Shown: piece by piece, positions 16,099 through 28,777 of the stretch | Layout: the number at the start of each line of letters is the position of its first letter | Position numbering within the stretch: the stretch's first letter is position 1 | Assembly: GCF_947501415.1 (NCBI RefSeq) | Contig: NZ_CANMVL010000017.1 | Location: 1 to 64,000, forward strand | DNA from: an uncultured Halomonas sp. | Lineage (GTDB): Bacteria > Pseudomonadota > Gammaproteobacteria > Pseudomonadales > Halomonadaceae | Reading direction: 5' to 3' | DNA: 64,000 nucleotides | The notes under the pieces: model-generated | What the model was told of the DNA's origin: nothing | Seen by the model: only the letters and a program-made list of their open reading frames with translations | The model's database searches: none | Translations under genes and position numbers: made by a program

Positions 16099-18219
16099 GT
16101 GGCTCGCAAAACTCCGCTAAAACGCTATCGCAACATCGGGATCGTCGCCCACGTCGATGCCGGCAAGACCACCACGACCGAGCGCGTGCTGTTCTATACC
16201 GGGATCAACCACAAGTTGGGCGAGACCCACGAAGGCGCTTCTACCACCGACTGGATGGAGCAGGAGCAGGAGCGTGGTATCACCATCACCTCCGCTGCCG
16301 TGACGACATTCTGGAGGGGGATGAACCACCAGTTCGACGAGCATCGCATCAACATCATCGACACCCCCGGGCACGTTGACTTCACCATCGAGGTGGAGCG
16401 TTCCCTGCGTGTGCTCGACGGTGCCGTGGTGGTGCTGTGTGGCTCTTCCGGCGTGCAGCCGCAGACCGAGACAGTCTGGCGTCAGGCCAACAAGTACGAA
16501 GTTCCGCGCATGGTGTTCGTCAACAAGATGGACCGTACCGGCGCTGACTTCTTCAACGTGGTCGCCCAGCTCAAGGACCGGCTCGGTGCCAATGCCGTGC
16601 CGATCCAGATCAACTGGGGCACCGAGGAAGACTTCAAGGGCGTCATCGATCTGATCGAGATGAAGGCCATCCAGTGGAACGAAAGCGATTTCGGTGCCAC
16701 CTATGACCTGATCGATATCCCCGCCGATCTCCAGGAGACCGCGGAGAAGTATCGCGAGGAGATGGTCGAGGCCGCAGCCGAAGCTTCCGAAGAGCTGATG
16801 GACAAGTACCTGGAAGGTGGCGAGCTTTCCAAGGAAGAGATCAAGGCCGGTCTGCGCCGTCGTACTCTCGACAACGAGATCGTGCTGGTCACCTGCGGCT
16901 CTGCGTTCAAGAACAAGGGCGTGCAGGCGGTGCTGGACTCAGTCGTCGAATACCTTCCGTCTCCCACCGAGGTCAAGGCGATCGAGGGTGAGCTGGACGA
17001 CAAGGAAGGTACCATCGAGACTCGCGAGGCCGATGACAAGGCGCCGTTCGCCGCCCTGGCGTTCAAGATCGCGACCGATCCCTTCGTCGGCACCCTGACC
17101 TTCATCCGCGTCTACTCCGGCGTGCTGAAGTCCGGCGACAGCGTCTACAACTCCGTGCGCAACAAGAAGGAGCGTATCGGGCGTCTGGTGCAGATGCACG
17201 CCAACTCCCGTGAGGAGATCAAGGAAGTGCTGGCCGGCGATATCGCCGCCTGTATCGGTCTGAAGGACGTCACCACCGGCGACACCCTGTGCGACCTGAA
17301 TGACAAGATCGTGCTGGAGCGCATGGAGTTCCCGGACCCGGTTATCTCCGTGGCCGTCGAGCCGAAGTCCAAGGCGGACCAGGAGAAGATGGGCGTGGCG
17401 CTGGGCAAACTGGCCCAGGAAGACCCCTCGTTCCAGGTGCGTACCGACGAGGAGACGGGCCAGACCATCATCTCCGGCATGGGCGAGCTGCACCTCGACA
17501 TCATCGTCGACCGCATGCGTCGTGAGTTCAAGGTCGAGGCCAACATCGGCAAGCCGCAGGTCGCCTACCGCGAGACCATTCGTGGTTCGGTCGAGCAGGA
17601 AGGCAAGTTCGTGCGCCAGTCCGGTGGTCGTGGTCAGTACGGTCACGTGCATCTGCGCATCGAGCCGCTGACCGCGGAAGACAAGGGCGAAGATGAAGAC
17701 ATGAGCTTCAAGTTCGCTTCAGAGATCGTCGGCGGCGTGGTTCCCAAGGAATACGTGCCAGCCGTCGAGAAAGGGGCCTACGAGCAGCTGCAGAACGGTG
17801 TCATCGCGGGCTACCCGATGATCGACGTCAAGGTTACGCTGTACGATGGTTCCTACCACGACGTGGACTCCAACGAGACCGCGTTCAAGGTTGCTTCTTC
17901 CATGGCAGTCAAGGAAGGTGCCAAGAAGGCCAAGGCGGTGCTGCTCGAGCCGGTAATGAAGGTCGAGGTCGTCACCCCCGAGGACTTCATGGGCGACGTC
18001 ATGGGTGACCTCAACCGCCGCCGTGGTCTGGTATCCGGCATGGATGACTCGCCCATGGGCAAGGTCATTCGCGCCAGAGTTCCGTTGGCTGAGATGTTCG
18101 GTTACGCGACCGATCTGCGTTCTCAGACCCAGGGACGCGCAAGCTACGTCATGGAGTTTGCGGATTACGAAGAGGCGCCGTCCAGCGTCGTTGAAGCCGT
18201 CATCAACCAAAACGGTTAA
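16099..18219 (+). CDS. fusA: Elongation factor G
   Basis: The 706-residue GTPase drives translocation. G1 is [15 protein letters not shown] (about 17-31), switch I contains [10 protein letters not shown]3 is DTPGHVDFT, and G4 is NKMDRTGAD. Domain IV has [15 protein letters not shown]. The start is a GTG at 16099 behind GGGGAG. Family length agrees with E. coli (704). tuf follows 29 bp later. Confidence 0.97.
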   Translation: MARKTPLKRYRNIGIVAHVDAGKTTTTERVLFYTGINHKLGETHEGASTTDWMEQEQERGITITSAAVTTFWRGMNHQFDEHRINIIDTPGHVDFTIEVERSLRVLDGAVVVLCGSSGVQPQTETVWRQANKYEVPRMVFVNKMDRTGADFFNVVAQLKDRLGANAVPIQINWGTEEDFKGVIDLIEMKAIQWNESDFGATYDLIDIPADLQETAEKYREEMVEAAAEASEELMDKYLEGGELSKEEIKAGLRRRTLDNEIVLVTCGSAFKNKGVQAVLDSVVEYLPSPTEVKAIEGELDDKEGTIETREADDKAPFAALAFKIATDPFVGTLTFIRVYSGVLKSGDSVYNSVRNKKERIGRLVQMHANSREEIKEVLAGDIAACIGLKDVTTGDTLCDLNDKIVLERMEFPDPVISVAVEPKSKADQEKMGVALGKLAQEDPSFQVRTDEETGQTIISGMGELHLDIIVDRMRREFKVEANIGKPQVAYRETIRGSVEQEGKFVRQSGGRGQYGHVHLRIEPLTAEDKGEDEDMSFKFASEIVGGVVPKEYVPAVEKGAYEQLQNGVIAGYPMIDVKVTLYDGSYHDVDSNETAFKVASSMAVKEGAKKAKAVLLEPVMKVEVVTPEDFMGDVMGDLNRRRGLVSGMDDSPMGKVIRARVPLAEMFGYATDLRSQTQGRASYVMEFADYEEAPSSVVEAVINQNG

Positions 18220-18248
18220 CCGTTAGCTAACGTAAAGAGGTTATAGCA

Positions 18249-19442
<1,194 letters not shown>

Positions 19443-19466
19443 GCATCGCGCTGCTTGAATGATCAG

Positions 19467-19492
19467 AAGGGGCTCCAGGAGGAGCCCCTTTG
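19467..19492 (+). terminator. str operon terminator
   Basis: A perfect 10-bp stem AAGGGGCTCC/GGAGCCCCTT with loop AGGA starts 25 bp after the tuf stop. The T run is short. Confidence 0.75.
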
Positions 19493-19513
19493 CTGTTCAT
19501 CGTCAACGAGTGT

Positions 19514-19542
19514 TTGACTCTCGTTTTCGGTGTGCATATAAT
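19514..19542 (+). promoter_or_regulatory. S10 operon promoter
   Basis: TTGACT (19514-19519), a 17-bp spacer and a perfect TATAAT (19537-19542) make one of the best sigma70 promoters in the window. The rpsJ leader is then only about 55 nt, too short for the E. coli-type S10 leader. Confidence 0.85.
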
Positions 19543-19605
19543 GCGCATCCTTTGAATGCGTGGGTTGACGGCTCGCGCCGTCAGAATCCATTGGAGTTAG
19601 GGCAA

Positions 19606-19917
19606 ATGCAGAACCAGAAGATTCGCATTCGGTTGAAGGCCTTCGACCATCGCCTGATCGACCAGTCCGCTGCGGAGATTGTCGAAACCGCCAAGCGTAC
19701 CGGCGCCCAGGTTCGTGGACCGATTCCTCTGCCGACCAATCGCGAGCGCTATACCGTGCTGATCTCGCCGCACGTCAACAAGGACGCGCGCGACCAGTAC
19801 GAGATTCGCACTCACAAGCGCGTGCTCGATATCGTCGAGCCGACGGAGAAGACCGTCGATGCCCTGATGAAGCTCGATCTCGCCGCCGGCGTGGACGTGC
19901 AGATCAAGCTCGACTGA
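19606..19917 (+). CDS. rpsJ: 30S ribosomal protein S10 (NusE)
   Basis: The 103-residue protein acts in the 30S head and, as NusE, with NusB and NusG in antitermination. The start [20 protein letters not shown] and the motif [20 protein letters not shown] are canonical. The frame extends upstream to 19459, but that would run through the terminator and promoter, so ATG 19606 was chosen. An unusually long 149-bp gap separates it from rplC. Confidence 0.97.
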   Translation: MQNQKIRIRLKAFDHRLIDQSAAEIVETAKRTGAQVRGPIPLPTNRERYTVLISPHVNKDARDQYEIRTHKRVLDIVEPTEKTVDALMKLDLAAGVDVQIKLD

Positions 19918-19998
19918 TTATTACACTAGACACCGCGGCCCAGCGTTCGACAATTCGCTCGAGCAGCAGCCGCCGCGCCGTGAGGCGCCACACAACGT

Positions 19999-20060
19999 GC
20001 TAGTGGAATGCTCTGGAAAGGGCAGCCATAGCGGGTGATAGCCCCGTACACTATAGGAGA
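19999..20060 (+). promoter_or_regulatory. 23S rRNA domain I mimic before rplC (candidate L4 autoregulatory site)
   Basis: Positions 19999-20051 align without gaps to helices 18-20 of 23S rRNA domain I (42 of 53 identities to the E. coli sequence as I recall it). Conserved blocks are TAGTGGAA, TCTGGAAAGG, GGGTGA and AGCCCCGTACAC. The 5-bp stem TGCTC/GGGCA replaces GCGTC/GGCGC of E. coli by three compensatory pairs. TAGTG (20001-20005) can pair with CACTA (20049-20053), placing the rplC Shine-Dalgarno AGGAGA (20055-20060) one base past the structure. L4, which autoregulates the S10 operon and binds this rRNA region in E. coli, is encoded two genes downstream. L24 also contacts this area and is the alternative ligand. 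Confidence 0.8.
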
Positions 20061-20066
20061 CTGAGA

Positions 20067-20705
20067 ATGACTATCGGTTTAGTCGGCAAGAAGGCCGGGA
20101 TGACCCGTGTCTTCACCGAAGACGGCGCTTCCGTGCCCGTAACCGTGATCGAGGTTGAGCCTAATCGCGTCACTCGCGTCAAGACCGTCGAAAGCGACGG
20201 CTACGCGGCGATTCAGGTTACAACTGGCTCCCGCAAGGCCAAGCACCTGTCGAAGGCCCAGGCTGGGCAGTTCGCCAAGGCAGGTATCGAGGCCGGTCGT
20301 TCGCTGATGGAGTTCCGCCTTGCAGAAGGCGATGAGGCTCCGGAAGTGGGCGGCGAACTCACCGTATCCCTCTTCGAAGCTGGTCAATCGATCGATGTGA
20401 CTGGCAGCTCCAAGGGCAAGGGTTTCCAGGGCGCAGTCAAGCGCTGGAACTTCCGCACCCAGGACAACAGCCACGGTAACTCCCTGGCCCACCGCGCGCC
20501 GGGCTCCATCGGCATGTGCCAGACCCCTGGGCGAGTGTTCAAGGGCAAGAAAATGGCTGGCCAGATGGGCAACGTGCGTTGCACCGTCCAGAGTCTTGAA
20601 GTCGTCCGCGTCGATGCTGAGCGTAATCTGCTGCTGGTCAAGGGTGCCGTGCCTGGTGCCACCGGTAGTGACGTTATCGTGCGCAGCGCCGTGAAAGCTG
20701 GCTGA
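20067..20705 (+). CDS. rplC: 50S ribosomal protein L3
   Basis: The 212-residue early assembly protein reaches the peptidyl transferase centre through a long loop. It begins [15 protein letters not shown]. The loop has [20 protein letters not shown] and [18 protein letters not shown]; the Gln in the latter is the PrmB methylation site in E. coli. It is the first gene behind the rRNA-like leader element. Confidence 0.97.
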   Translation: MTIGLVGKKAGMTRVFTEDGASVPVTVIEVEPNRVTRVKTVESDGYAAIQVTTGSRKAKHLSKAQAGQFAKAGIEAGRSLMEFRLAEGDEAPEVGGELTVSLFEAGQSIDVTGSSKGKGFQGAVKRWNFRTQDNSHGNSLAHRAPGSIGMCQTPGRVFKGKKMAGQMGNVRCTVQSLEVVRVDAERNLLLVKGAVPGATGSDVIVRSAVKAG

Positions 20706-20719
20706 AGGGGAATCTACCG

Positions 20720-21325
20720 ATGAATCTGAATCTTGCTGCCGGCGCCGGCACCGTCGACGTGTCCGACGCCACCTTTGGCAAAGAATTCAATGAAGCGCTC
20801 GTGCATCAGGTCGTCACCGCCTATCTGGCTGGTGGTCGTCAGGGTACCCGCGCTCAGAAGAACCGTTCCGACGTGCGTGGCGGCGGCAAGAAGCCGTGGC
20901 GTCAGAAGGGCACCGGTCGTGCCCGTGCCGGTACCATCCGCTCGCCGATCTGGCGCAGTGGCGGTGTGACCTTTGCGGCTCGTCCCCAGGACTACACCCA
21001 GAAGGTCAACCGCAAGATGTACCGTGCGGCGATGCGCTCGATCCTCTCCGAGCTGGTGCGCCAGGATCGTCTGGTGGCCGTCGAGGAGTTCGCCGTCGAC
21101 GCTCCGAAGACCAAGCAGCTGGTCGCCAAGCTCAACGAGCTGGGTCTGGAGAAGGTGCTGATCGTCACCGAAGAAGTCGATGAGAACCTCTACCTGGCCG
21201 CCCGCAACATCCCCAATGTGGATGTGGTCGATGTGGCCGCCGCCGATCCGGTGAGCCTGGTCGCCTTCGACAAGGTGCTGGCCACCGTCTCCGCCCTCCG
21301 TAAATTCGAGGAGAAGCTGGCATGA
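20720..21325 (+). CDS. rplD: 50S ribosomal protein L4
   Basis: The 201-residue protein binds 23S domain I and sends a loop into the exit tunnel ([20 protein letters not shown], about 54-74). In E. coli it also represses the S10 operon by binding its leader, which makes it the prime candidate ligand of the element at 19999-20060. Its TGA overlaps the rplW ATG (ATGA). Confidence 0.97.
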   Translation: MNLNLAAGAGTVDVSDATFGKEFNEALVHQVVTAYLAGGRQGTRAQKNRSDVRGGGKKPWRQKGTGRARAGTIRSPIWRSGGVTFAARPQDYTQKVNRKMYRAAMRSILSELVRQDRLVAVEEFAVDAPKTKQLVAKLNELGLEKVLIVTEEVDENLYLAARNIPNVDVVDVAAADPVSLVAFDKVLATVSALRKFEEKLA

Positions 21326-21618
21326 ACCAGGAACGTGTATTCAAGGTGCTGCTCGGCCCGCACGTGACCGAGAAGGCCGCCATGGCTGCTGAACGCAACC
21401 AGTACGTGTTCAAGGTGGCCAGCGACGCGACCAAGCCCGAGATCAAGAAAGCCGTCGAGGCTCTGTTCGGCAAGAAGGTCGACCGCGTTCAAGCGCTGAA
21501 CGTCAAGGGCAAGACCAAGCGCACCGCGCAGGGTCTGGGTCACCGCAAGGGGTATCGCAAGGCTTACGTCACGTTGGCCGCCGGCGAGACCCTTGAAGAC
21601 TTCTCTGGCGCCGAATAA
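21322..21618 (+). CDS. rplW: 50S ribosomal protein L23
   Basis: The 98-residue tunnel-exit protein is the docking site of trigger factor and SRP. It has the motifs [27 protein letters not shown] and [13 protein letters not shown]. It is translationally coupled to rplD by a 4-nt overlap. Confidence 0.97.
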   Translation: MNQERVFKVLLGPHVTEKAAMAAERNQYVFKVASDATKPEIKKAVEALFGKKVDRVQALNVKGKTKRTAQGLGHRKGYRKAYVTLAAGETLEDFSGAE

Positions 21619-21635
21619 GGGCAGGAGTACGGACA

Positions 21636-22463
21636 ATGGCAATCGTCAAGACTAAACCCACATCCGCCGGTCGTCGCCACCTTGTAAAGGTCGTGAACAG
21701 CGAGCTCCACAAGGGTGCACCCTACGCGCCTCTGCTCGAGAAGCAGTCGCGCAATGGCGGACGTAACAACAACGGTCGTATCACCACCCGTCACGTGGGC
21801 GGTGGTCACCGTCAGCACTACCGGATCATCGACTTCAAGCGCACCAAGGATGGCATTCCGGCCATCGTTGAGCGTCTCGAGTACGATCCGAACCGTAGCG
21901 CCAACATCGCGCTGCTGAAGTATCTCGATGGCGAGCGTCGCTACATCCTGGCGCCCAAGGGCGTGAGCGCCGGCGACCGTCTCGAGTCCGGCGTCAACGC
22001 GGCCATCAAGAAGGGCAACGCTCTTCCGCTGCGTAACATTCCGCTGGGTTCCACCGTGCACTGCATCGAGCTCAAGCCCGGCAAGGGCGGCCAGATCGCT
22101 CGTAGCGCCGGTACCAGCGCCCAGCTGGTCGCTCGTGAAGGCAACTATGCCACCCTGCGTCTGCGCTCCGGCGAGATGCGCAAGGTGCTGAGCGAGTGCC
22201 GCGCGACCCTGGGAGAAGTGGGCAATTCAGAGCACAGCCTGCGTCAGCTTGGCAAGGCCGGTGCGAAGCGCTGGAAAGGTGTGCGTCCGACCGTTCGCGG
22301 CGTGGCCATGAACCCGGTGGATCACCCGCACGGTGGCGGTGAAGGCCGCACCAGCGGTGGTCGTCATCCGGTGACTCCGTGGGGCGTTCCCACCAAGGGC
22401 CACAAGACCCGCAAGAACAAGCGCACCGACGCGCTGATCGTTCGTCGCCGCAAGGCCAAGTAA
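21636..22463 (+). CDS. rplB: 50S ribosomal protein L2
   Basis: The 275-residue protein is needed for subunit association and peptidyl transfer. The motif [20 protein letters not shown] near residues 223-242 contains the conserved His, and the N-terminal RNA-binding core has [20 protein letters not shown]. Confidence 0.97.
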   Translation: MAIVKTKPTSAGRRHLVKVVNSELHKGAPYAPLLEKQSRNGGRNNNGRITTRHVGGGHRQHYRIIDFKRTKDGIPAIVERLEYDPNRSANIALLKYLDGERRYILAPKGVSAGDRLESGVNAAIKKGNALPLRNIPLGSTVHCIELKPGKGGQIARSAGTSAQLVAREGNYATLRLRSGEMRKVLSECRATLGEVGNSEHSLRQLGKAGAKRWKGVRPTVRGVAMNPVDHPHGGGEGRTSGGRHPVTPWGVPTKGHKTRKNKRTDALIVRRRKAK

Positions 22464-22485
22464 CACACTTTAAGAGGTAACGGCT

Positions 22486-22761
22486 GTGCCACGTTCACTG
22501 AAGAAAGGTCCCTTTATTGACCTTCATCTGCTGAAGAAGGTCGAGGCTGCTGTGGAGAAGAGTGACCGTAAACCGATCAAGACCTGGTCGCGTCGCTCCA
22601 TGATCCTGCCCAACATGGTAGGACTCACCATCGCAGTCCATAACGGTCGCCAACACGTCCCGGTGCATGTCTCCGAGGAAATGGTTGGCCACAAACTGGG
22701 CGAATTCGCTGCTACCCGCCTCTATCGCGGTCATGCGGCGGACAAGAAAGCCAAACGGTAA
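22486..22761 (+). CDS. rpsS: 30S ribosomal protein S19
   Basis: The 91-residue 30S head protein begins [15 protein letters not shown]. It has [20 protein letters not shown] and the signature [20 protein letters not shown]. Translation starts with GTG at 22486 behind AAGAGG. Confidence 0.97.
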   Translation: MPRSLKKGPFIDLHLLKKVEAAVEKSDRKPIKTWSRRSMILPNMVGLTIAVHNGRQHVPVHVSEEMVGHKLGEFAATRLYRGHAADKKAKR

Positions 22762-22779
22762 GCCAGAGAGGATTGAGAG

Positions 22780-23112
22780 ATGGAAGTCACAGCTAAGCTG
22801 CGTGGCGCTCGTTTATCCGCCCAGAAGGCCCGTTTGGTGGCTGACCAGGTGCGCGATAAGCCGGTCGCCGAGGCGCTGGACCTGCTGACCTTCTCACCGA
22901 AGAAGGCTGCCAAGCTGGTCAAGAAAGTGCTGCAGTCCGCCATCGCGAACGCGGAAGAAAACAACGGCATGGATATCGACGAGCTGCGTGTCTCGACCAT
23001 CTGCGTCGATGAGGGCATGACGCTCAAGCGTATCAAGCCGCGTGCCAAGGGCCGCGCGGATCGTATCTTGAAGCGCACCTGCCACATCACCGTCAAGGTA
23101 GCCGAGAAGTAG
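22780..23112 (+). CDS. rplV: 50S ribosomal protein L22
   Basis: The 110-residue exit-tunnel protein has the beta hairpin [20 protein letters not shown] (about 86-105), where macrolide-resistance changes occur. No deletion in that loop is seen. Confidence 0.97.
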   Translation: MEVTAKLRGARLSAQKARLVADQVRDKPVAEALDLLTFSPKKAAKLVKKVLQSAIANAEENNGMDIDELRVSTICVDEGMTLKRIKPRAKGRADRILKRTCHITVKVAEK

Positions 23113-23123
23113 GAGTCGACCAG

Positions 23124-23822
<699 letters not shown>

Positions 23823-23837
23823 GGGGAGAGCGAGTCG

Positions 23838-24251
23838 ATGTTACAACCCAAGCGTATGAAGTTCCGCAAGATGCAGAAGGGCCGCAACCGTGGCCTGGCG
23901 CATCGCGGAAGCAAGGTAAGCTTCGGCGAATACGGCCTCAAGGCGACTGGCCGTGGTCGTATCACCGCCCGTCAGATCGAAGCCGGTCGTCGTGCGATCA
24001 CCCGTCACGTCAAGCGTGGTGGCAAGATCTGGATTCGGGTCTTCCCGGACAAGCCGATCTCCAAGAAGCCCCTGGAAGTCCGTATGGGTAAGGGGAAGGG
24101 TTCCGTCGAGTACTGGGTCGCGCAGATTCAGCCCGGTCGGATCCTCTACGAGATCGAAGGCGTGTCCGAGGAGCTGGCACGCGAGGCCTTTGGCCTGGCG
24201 GCGCAGAAGTTCCCGGTTTCCACCACCTTTGTGAAACGGACGGTGATGTGA
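23838..24251 (+). CDS. rplP: 50S ribosomal protein L16
   Basis: The 137-residue protein positions tRNA near the A site. It begins [19 protein letters not shown] and has [20 protein letters not shown]. The Arg near residue 81 in [20 protein letters not shown] is the YcfD hydroxylation position in E. coli. Its TGA shares an A with the rpmC ATG. Confidence 0.97.
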   Translation: MLQPKRMKFRKMQKGRNRGLAHRGSKVSFGEYGLKATGRGRITARQIEAGRRAITRHVKRGGKIWIRVFPDKPISKKPLEVRMGKGKGSVEYWVAQIQPGRILYEIEGVSEELAREAFGLAAQKFPVSTTFVKRTVM

Positions 24252-24442
24252 TGAAAGCCCAGGAAATCCGTGAAAAGTCAGTCGACGAGCTGAACGATCA
24301 GCTCCTCGAACTCCTCCGCGAGCAGTTCAACCTGCGCATGCAGAAGGCCACTGGCCAACTCAGCCAGACGCACCTGCTCAAGCAGGTTCGTCGGGACATC
24401 GCCCGGGTGAAGACTGTGCTCAACGAGAAGGCAGGTGACTGA
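24251..24442 (+). CDS. rpmC: 50S ribosomal protein L29
   Basis: The 63-residue two-helix protein lies at the tunnel exit. A GTG three bases upstream (24248) is also in frame, but the ATG at 24251 gives the family start [14 protein letters not shown] and overlaps the rplP stop by one base. Confidence 0.95.
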   Translation: MKAQEIREKSVDELNDQLLELLREQFNLRMQKATGQLSQTHLLKQVRRDIARVKTVLNEKAGD

Positions 24443-24443
24443 G

Positions 24444-24704
24444 ATGGCCGAAGAGAAGAAAACCCGTACGCTCACCGGCAAGGTGGTGAGCGACAAGATG
24501 GACAAGTCCATCGTCGTGATGATCGAGCGCCGCGAGCGGCACCCGATCTACGGCAAGTACGTTAAGCGCTCCACCAAGCTCCACGCCCATGACGAGGCGA
24601 ACCAGGCGAAGGCCGGTGATACGGTCTCCATCCAGGAGTGCCGTCCGCTGTCCAAGACCAAGTCCTGGACGCTGGTCGAGGTGGTCGAGCAGGCCAAGGG
24701 CTAA
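24444..24704 (+). CDS. rpsQ: 30S ribosomal protein S17
   Basis: The 86-residue OB-fold protein has the motifs [34 protein letters not shown] and [19 protein letters not shown]. The frame opens at a GTG (24435) inside rpmC; the ATG at 24444, one base after the rpmC stop, fits the family. Confidence 0.96.
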   Translation: MAEEKKTRTLTGKVVSDKMDKSIVVMIERRERHPIYGKYVKRSTKLHAHDEANQAKAGDTVSIQECRPLSKTKSWTLVEVVEQAKG

Positions 24705-24742
24705 CCCTACACCTGCTGTCAGATTAGGTTTGGAGAAAACCG

Positions 24743-25114
24743 ATGATTCAGACTCAGACAATGCTGGACGTCGCCGACAACAGTGGAGCGCGCCGGGTGC
24801 AGTGCATCAAGGTGCTGGGCGGTTCACATCGCCGCTATGCCCACGTTGGCGACATCATCAAGGTCACGGTGAAAGAAGCCATTCCGCGTGGCAAGGTCAA
24901 GAAAGGCCAGGTCCTCAAGGCGGTGGTGGTTCGCACCCGCAGCGGTGTCCGTCGTTCCGACGGCTCGCTGATTCGCTTCGACGGAAATGCGGCGGTTCTG
25001 TTGAACAACACCAATGATCAGCCGATCGGCACCCGTATCTTCGGGCCGGTGACCCGTGAGCTTCGTAACGAGAAGTTCATGAAGATCATTTCCTTGGCGC
25101 CTGAAGTGCTGTAA
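24743..25114 (+). CDS. rplN: 50S ribosomal protein L14
   Basis: The 123-residue intersubunit-bridge protein and RsfS target begins [20 protein letters not shown]. It has [19 protein letters not shown] and [20 protein letters not shown]. It is the first gene of the spc segment, with a 38-bp gap from rpsQ and no clear new promoter. Confidence 0.97.
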   Translation: MIQTQTMLDVADNSGARRVQCIKVLGGSHRRYAHVGDIIKVTVKEAIPRGKVKKGQVLKAVVVRTRSGVRRSDGSLIRFDGNAAVLLNNTNDQPIGTRIFGPVTRELRNEKFMKIISLAPEVL

Positions 25115-25128
25115 GGAGCGAGGCGAAT

Positions 25129-25443
25129 ATGCAAAAGATCAAACGTGACGATGAAGTCATCGTCATCGCCGGCAAGGACAAGGGCAAGCGTGGCACCGTC
25201 AAGCGGGTTCTCGAAAACCGCTTCGTGGTGTCCGGTGTGAACATGATCAAGCGTCACACCAAGCCCAATCCCATGGCGGGTAATCAAGGCGGTATCGTCG
25301 AGCGCGAGGCTCCGATTCACGCGTCCAACGTGGCCATCTTCAACCAGGAGACCGGAAAGGCAGATCGCGTCGGCTTCCAGGTTCAGGAAGACGGTACCAA
25401 GGTACGTATCTACAAGTCGACGCAGTCGCAGATCGACGCCTAA
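25129..25443 (+). CDS. rplX: 50S ribosomal protein L24
   Basis: The 104-residue assembly initiator binds the 5' third of 23S rRNA, including the domain I area mimicked before rplC. The KOW motif [19 protein letters not shown] and the loop [20 protein letters not shown] are present. Confidence 0.97.
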   Translation: MQKIKRDDEVIVIAGKDKGKRGTVKRVLENRFVVSGVNMIKRHTKPNPMAGNQGGIVEREAPIHASNVAIFNQETGKADRVGFQVQEDGTKVRIYKSTQSQIDA

Positions 25444-25461
25444 CGCGAGTCGGGTAGCATA

Positions 25462-26001
25462 ATGGCGAACTTGAAAGAACGTTATCAGAACGAGGTGGTG
25501 GCTCAACTCAAAGAGCAGTTCAGCTACGCCAACGTGATGCAGGTGCCGCGAGTCACCAAGGTGACTCTGAATATGGGCATCGGCGAAGCGACCAGCGATA
25601 AAAAGCTGATCGACAACGCTATCGGCGACCTGGAGAAGCTTTCCGGTCAGAAGCCGGTGGTAACCAAGGCACGCAAGTCCATCGCGGGCTTCAAGGTGCG
25701 TGAAGGCTGGCCGATCGGGATCAAGGTGACCCTGCGCTCCGAGCGCATGTGGGACTTCCTCGATCGCCTGGTGAATATCGCGATCCCCCGCGTTCGTGAC
25801 TTCCGTGGTCTCAACCCGAAGTCCTTCGACGGTCGTGGCAACTACTCCATGGGGGTGCGTGAGCAGATCATCTTCCCGGAACTCGAGTATGATAAGATCG
25901 ACCGGATCCGTGGTCTGGATGTCACCATCACCACCACCGCCAACACCGATGATGAAGGTCGTGCGCTTCTGAGCGCGCTGAACTTCCCGTTCAAGAAATA
26001 A
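25462..26001 (+). CDS. rplE: 50S ribosomal protein L5
   Basis: The 179-residue protein binds 5S rRNA and contacts P-site tRNA. It has the motifs [38 protein letters not shown] and [19 protein letters not shown]. In E. coli the start of this gene is the S8 repressor site; no convincing 16S-like match was found here. Confidence 0.97.
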   Translation: MANLKERYQNEVVAQLKEQFSYANVMQVPRVTKVTLNMGIGEATSDKKLIDNAIGDLEKLSGQKPVVTKARKSIAGFKVREGWPIGIKVTLRSERMWDFLDRLVNIAIPRVRDFRGLNPKSFDGRGNYSMGVREQIIFPELEYDKIDRIRGLDVTITTTANTDDEGRALLSALNFPFKK

Positions 26002-26011
26002 GGGTGGGATC

Positions 26012-26317
26012 ATGGCAAAGAAAAGCATGGTAGAGCGCGAGCTCAAGCGCGCCAAGCTGGTGGAGAAGTACTCCGCCAAGCGTGCCGAGCTCAAGGCGAT
26101 CATCCAGGACGCGAACGCTTCCGACGAAGAGCGCTTCGAGGCTACGCTGAAGCTTCAGCAGCTGCCGCGCGACTCCAGCCCGGTGCGTCAGCGTAACCGC
26201 TGCCGTATCACTGGTCGTCCGCACGGCTTCTACAACAAGTTCGGTCTCGGCCGCAACAAGCTTCGTGAAGCCGCCATGCGTGGCGATGTTCCCGGACTCA
26301 AGAAGTCCAGCTGGTAA
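26012..26317 (+). CDS. rpsN: 30S ribosomal protein S14 (zinc-free form)
   Basis: The 101-residue long form lacks the paired CxxC motifs of zinc-binding S14. The C-terminal region [20 protein letters not shown] is typical of the gammaproteobacterial type. Confidence 0.97.
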   Translation: MAKKSMVERELKRAKLVEKYSAKRAELKAIIQDANASDEERFEATLKLQQLPRDSSPVRQRNRCRITGRPHGFYNKFGLGRNKLREAAMRGDVPGLKKSSW

Positions 26318-26346
26318 GCCACGCAAGAATCAGGAGCGCAACGTAA

Positions 26347-26739
26347 ATGAGCATGCAAGACACTCTGGCGGATATGTTTACCCGTATCCGCAATGCGCAA
26401 ATGGCCACCAAGGAGACGGTCACCATGCCGTCTTCCCGCCTCAAGGTTGAGGTGGCCCGCGTATTGAAGGAAGAGGGTTACATCAACGACTTCGCGGTGT
26501 CCGAAAGCGCCAAGCCGGAGCTGGCCGTGACCCTCAAGTATTTCGAGGGCAAGCCGGTCATCGAGCACATCCAGCGAGTTTCCAAGCCCTCCCTGCGCCA
26601 GTACAAGGGCAAGGACGCGCTGCCGAAAGTCGCCGAGGGCCTGGGTATCGCTATCGTCACCACCTCCAACGGGGTGATGACCGATCGCGCGGCTCGCAAG
26701 GCCGGTGTCGGTGGCGAAGTCATCTGCACCGTATTCTAG
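26347..26739 (+). CDS. rpsH: 30S ribosomal protein S8
   Basis: The 130-residue primary 16S-binding protein begins [19 protein letters not shown]. It has the C-terminal signature [20 protein letters not shown]. It is the spc operon repressor in E. coli. Confidence 0.97.
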   Translation: MSMQDTLADMFTRIRNAQMATKETVTMPSSRLKVEVARVLKEEGYINDFAVSESAKPELAVTLKYFEGKPVIEHIQRVSKPSLRQYKGKDALPKVAEGLGIAIVTTSNGVMTDRAARKAGVGGEVICTVF

Positions 26740-26748
26740 GAGTTTGGA

Positions 26749-27279
26749 ATGTCCCGCGTAGCCAAATATCCAGTAAAAGTGCCCGCTGGCGTCGAGATCA
26801 AGATCGACGGTGACCAGCTGACCGCCAAGGGCGGCCAGGGCACGCTGTCAATGACCATCCACCACGACGTGGTGGTAGGTCAGGAAGAGGGTCAGCTGAC
26901 CTTCGCCCCCAGCGAGTCTGCCAAGACCTGGGCCATGGCCGGTACCACCCGCGCCCTGGTTCAGAACCTGGTGACCGGGGTAAGCGAAGGCTTCACCAAG
27001 TCCCTCGAAATCATCGGCGTCGGTTATCGTGCCCAGGCCAAGGGCCAGACGCTCAATCTGTCACTAGGCTTCTCGCACCCGGTCGAGTATACGCTGCCTG
27101 AGGGTGTCTCCGCGGAAACGCCGAAGAACACCCAGATCGTGCTGAAGAGCGCGGACAAGCAGAAGCTCGGCCATGTGGCCGCGGAAATCCGCGCCTTCCG
27201 TCCGCCCGAGCCCTACAAGGGCAAGGGTGTCAGGTACGCCGACGAGCAGGTGCGTCGCAAAGAAGCCAAGAAGAAGTAA
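26749..27279 (+). CDS. rplF: 50S ribosomal protein L6
   Basis: The 176-residue protein lies near the sarcin-ricin loop and has two repeated domains. It begins [20 protein letters not shown] and ends with [20 protein letters not shown]. Confidence 0.97.
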   Translation: MSRVAKYPVKVPAGVEIKIDGDQLTAKGGQGTLSMTIHHDVVVGQEEGQLTFAPSESAKTWAMAGTTRALVQNLVTGVSEGFTKSLEIIGVGYRAQAKGQTLNLSLGFSHPVEYTLPEGVSAETPKNTQIVLKSADKQKLGHVAAEIRAFRPPEPYKGKGVRYADEQVRRKEAKKK

Positions 27280-27288
27280 GGCAGGGTT

Positions 27289-27639
27289 ATGAACGCGAAG
27301 AAAGAATCTCGTCTCCGTCGTGCCCGCCGCGCTCGCGCCAAGATCCGCGAGCTGGGCGTGTATCGCCTGTGCGTCAACCGTACCCCGCGTCACATCTACG
27401 CGCAGATTATCTCGCCGGATGGTGGCAAGGTGCTGGCCAGCGCCTCTACGCTGGACAAGGTCCTGCGTGAGGGTGCTACCGGCAACGCTGACGCCGCCGC
27501 CAAGGTTGGCGAACTGATTGCTGAGCGCGCCAAGCAAGCGGGCATCACCCAGGTAGCCTTCGACCGCGCCGGTTTCAAGTACCACGGCCGCGTCAAGGCC
27601 CTGGCCGACGCCGCTCGTGAAGGCGGCCTGGAATTCTAA
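27289..27639 (+). CDS. rplR: 50S ribosomal protein L18
   Basis: The 116-residue 5S rRNA-binding protein of the central protuberance has an Arg-rich start ([20 protein letters not shown]) and [20 protein letters not shown] near the C-terminus. Confidence 0.97.
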   Translation: MNAKKESRLRRARRARAKIRELGVYRLCVNRTPRHIYAQIISPDGGKVLASASTLDKVLREGATGNADAAAKVGELIAERAKQAGITQVAFDRAGFKYHGRVKALADAAREGGLEF

Positions 27640-27650
27640 AGGGTTTTACG

Positions 27651-28151
27651 ATGGCGAAGAACGAACAGCAAAGCGGCGACCTCCAGGAGAAGCTGGTACA
27701 GGTCAACCGTGTTGCCAAGGTGGTCAAGGGTGGCCGTGTCTTCGGTTTCACCGCTCTGACCGTCGTGGGTGACGGCAAGGGTCGTGTCGGCTTCGGTCGC
27801 GGCAAGGCACGTGAAGTGCCGGTCGCGATCCAGAAGGCGATGGACCAGGCGCGTCGCAACATGGTCAAGGTGCACCTCTCCGGCGGCACCCTGCAGTACC
27901 CGATCAAGGCCCGTCACGGTGCCTCCAAGGTGTACATGCAGCCCGCCTCCGAGGGTACCGGCGTTATCGCCGGCGGTGCCATGCGCTCCGTGCTGGAGCT
28001 GGCCGGCGTCCATGACGTCCTGGCCAAGTGCTACGGCTCCACCAACCCGGTGAACGTGGTACGGGCGACCGTCAAGGGCCTGAGCGCCATTCAGTCGCCG
28101 GAAGACATCGCCGCCAAGCGCGGTATGCCTGTCGAAGCGATCACGGGGTGA
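27651..28151 (+). CDS. rpsE: 30S ribosomal protein S5
   Basis: The 166-residue fidelity protein has the double-stranded-RNA-binding N-terminal domain with [20 protein letters not shown]. The [18 protein letters not shown] and [20 protein letters not shown] motifs follow. Residues at the spectinomycin loop look normal. Confidence 0.97.
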   Translation: MAKNEQQSGDLQEKLVQVNRVAKVVKGGRVFGFTALTVVGDGKGRVGFGRGKAREVPVAIQKAMDQARRNMVKVHLSGGTLQYPIKARHGASKVYMQPASEGTGVIAGGAMRSVLELAGVHDVLAKCYGSTNPVNVVRATVKGLSAIQSPEDIAAKRGMPVEAITG

Positions 28152-28156
28152 GCACC

Positions 28157-28339
28157 ATGGCAGCAACGATCAAGGTTACCCAGACCCGCAGCACCATCGG
28201 CGTGTTGGCCAAGCATAAGGCCACCATTCAGGGCCTCGGCCTGCGCCGCATCGGTCACACGGTCGAACTGGAAGATACCCCCGCCGTACGCGGCATGATT
28301 CACAAGGTTAACTACCTTGTGCGCGTTGAGGGAGAGTAA
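28157..28339 (+). CDS. rpmD: 50S ribosomal protein L30
   Basis: The 60-residue protein begins [20 protein letters not shown] and has the family motif [20 protein letters not shown]. The frame opens upstream inside rpsE; the ATG at 28157, five bases after the rpsE stop, gives the family length. Confidence 0.96.
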   Translation: MAATIKVTQTRSTIGVLAKHKATIQGLGLRRIGHTVELEDTPAVRGMIHKVNYLVRVEGE

Positions 28340-28342
28340 TCC

Positions 28343-28777
28343 ATGAAACTCAATAGCCTGAGCCCGGCACCGGGTTCCAAGCACGCCGAAAAGCGTGTCG
28401 GTCGTGGCATCGGCTCCGGTCTGGGCAAGACCGGCGGCCGTGGCCACAAGGGCCTCAAGTCGCGCAGCGGCGGTAGCGTCAAGCCCGGCTTCGAGGGCGG
28501 CCAGATGCCGCTCCAGCGGCGTCTGCCGAAGTTCGGCTTCACCTCTGCGAAGTCGCTGGTTTCCGAGGAAGTGCGCCTGGCCGAGCTGGCCAAGGTTGCC
28601 GGTGACGAAGTCACCCTCGAGACCCTCAAGCAGGCCAACGTGCTGAAGGACGCCACGCTGCACGCGAAGGTGATCCTCTCCGGCGATCTGAACAAGGCGG
28701 TTACGGTTCGCGGTCTCAAGGTCACCAAGGGTGCCCGTGCCGCGATCGAAGCCGCCGGTGGCAAGGTAGAGGACTAA
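28343..28777 (+). CDS. rplO: 50S ribosomal protein L15
   Basis: The 144-residue late assembly protein has a Gly/Arg/Lys-rich N-terminal extension ([20 protein letters not shown]) and a globular C-terminal domain. Its stop codon directly abuts the secY ATG. Confidence 0.97.
   Translation: MKLNSLSPAPGSKHAEKRVGRGIGSGLGKTGGRGHKGLKSRSGGSVKPGFEGGQMPLQRRLPKFGFTSAKSLVSEEVRLAELAKVAGDEVTLETLKQANVLKDATLHAKVILSGDLNKAVTVRGLKVTKGARAAIEAAGGKVED

Noticed and set aside
25444..25500. S8 repressor site at the rplX-rplE junction
   Set aside because: The position fits E. coli, but I could not find a 16S-like S8 binding motif in the sequence.
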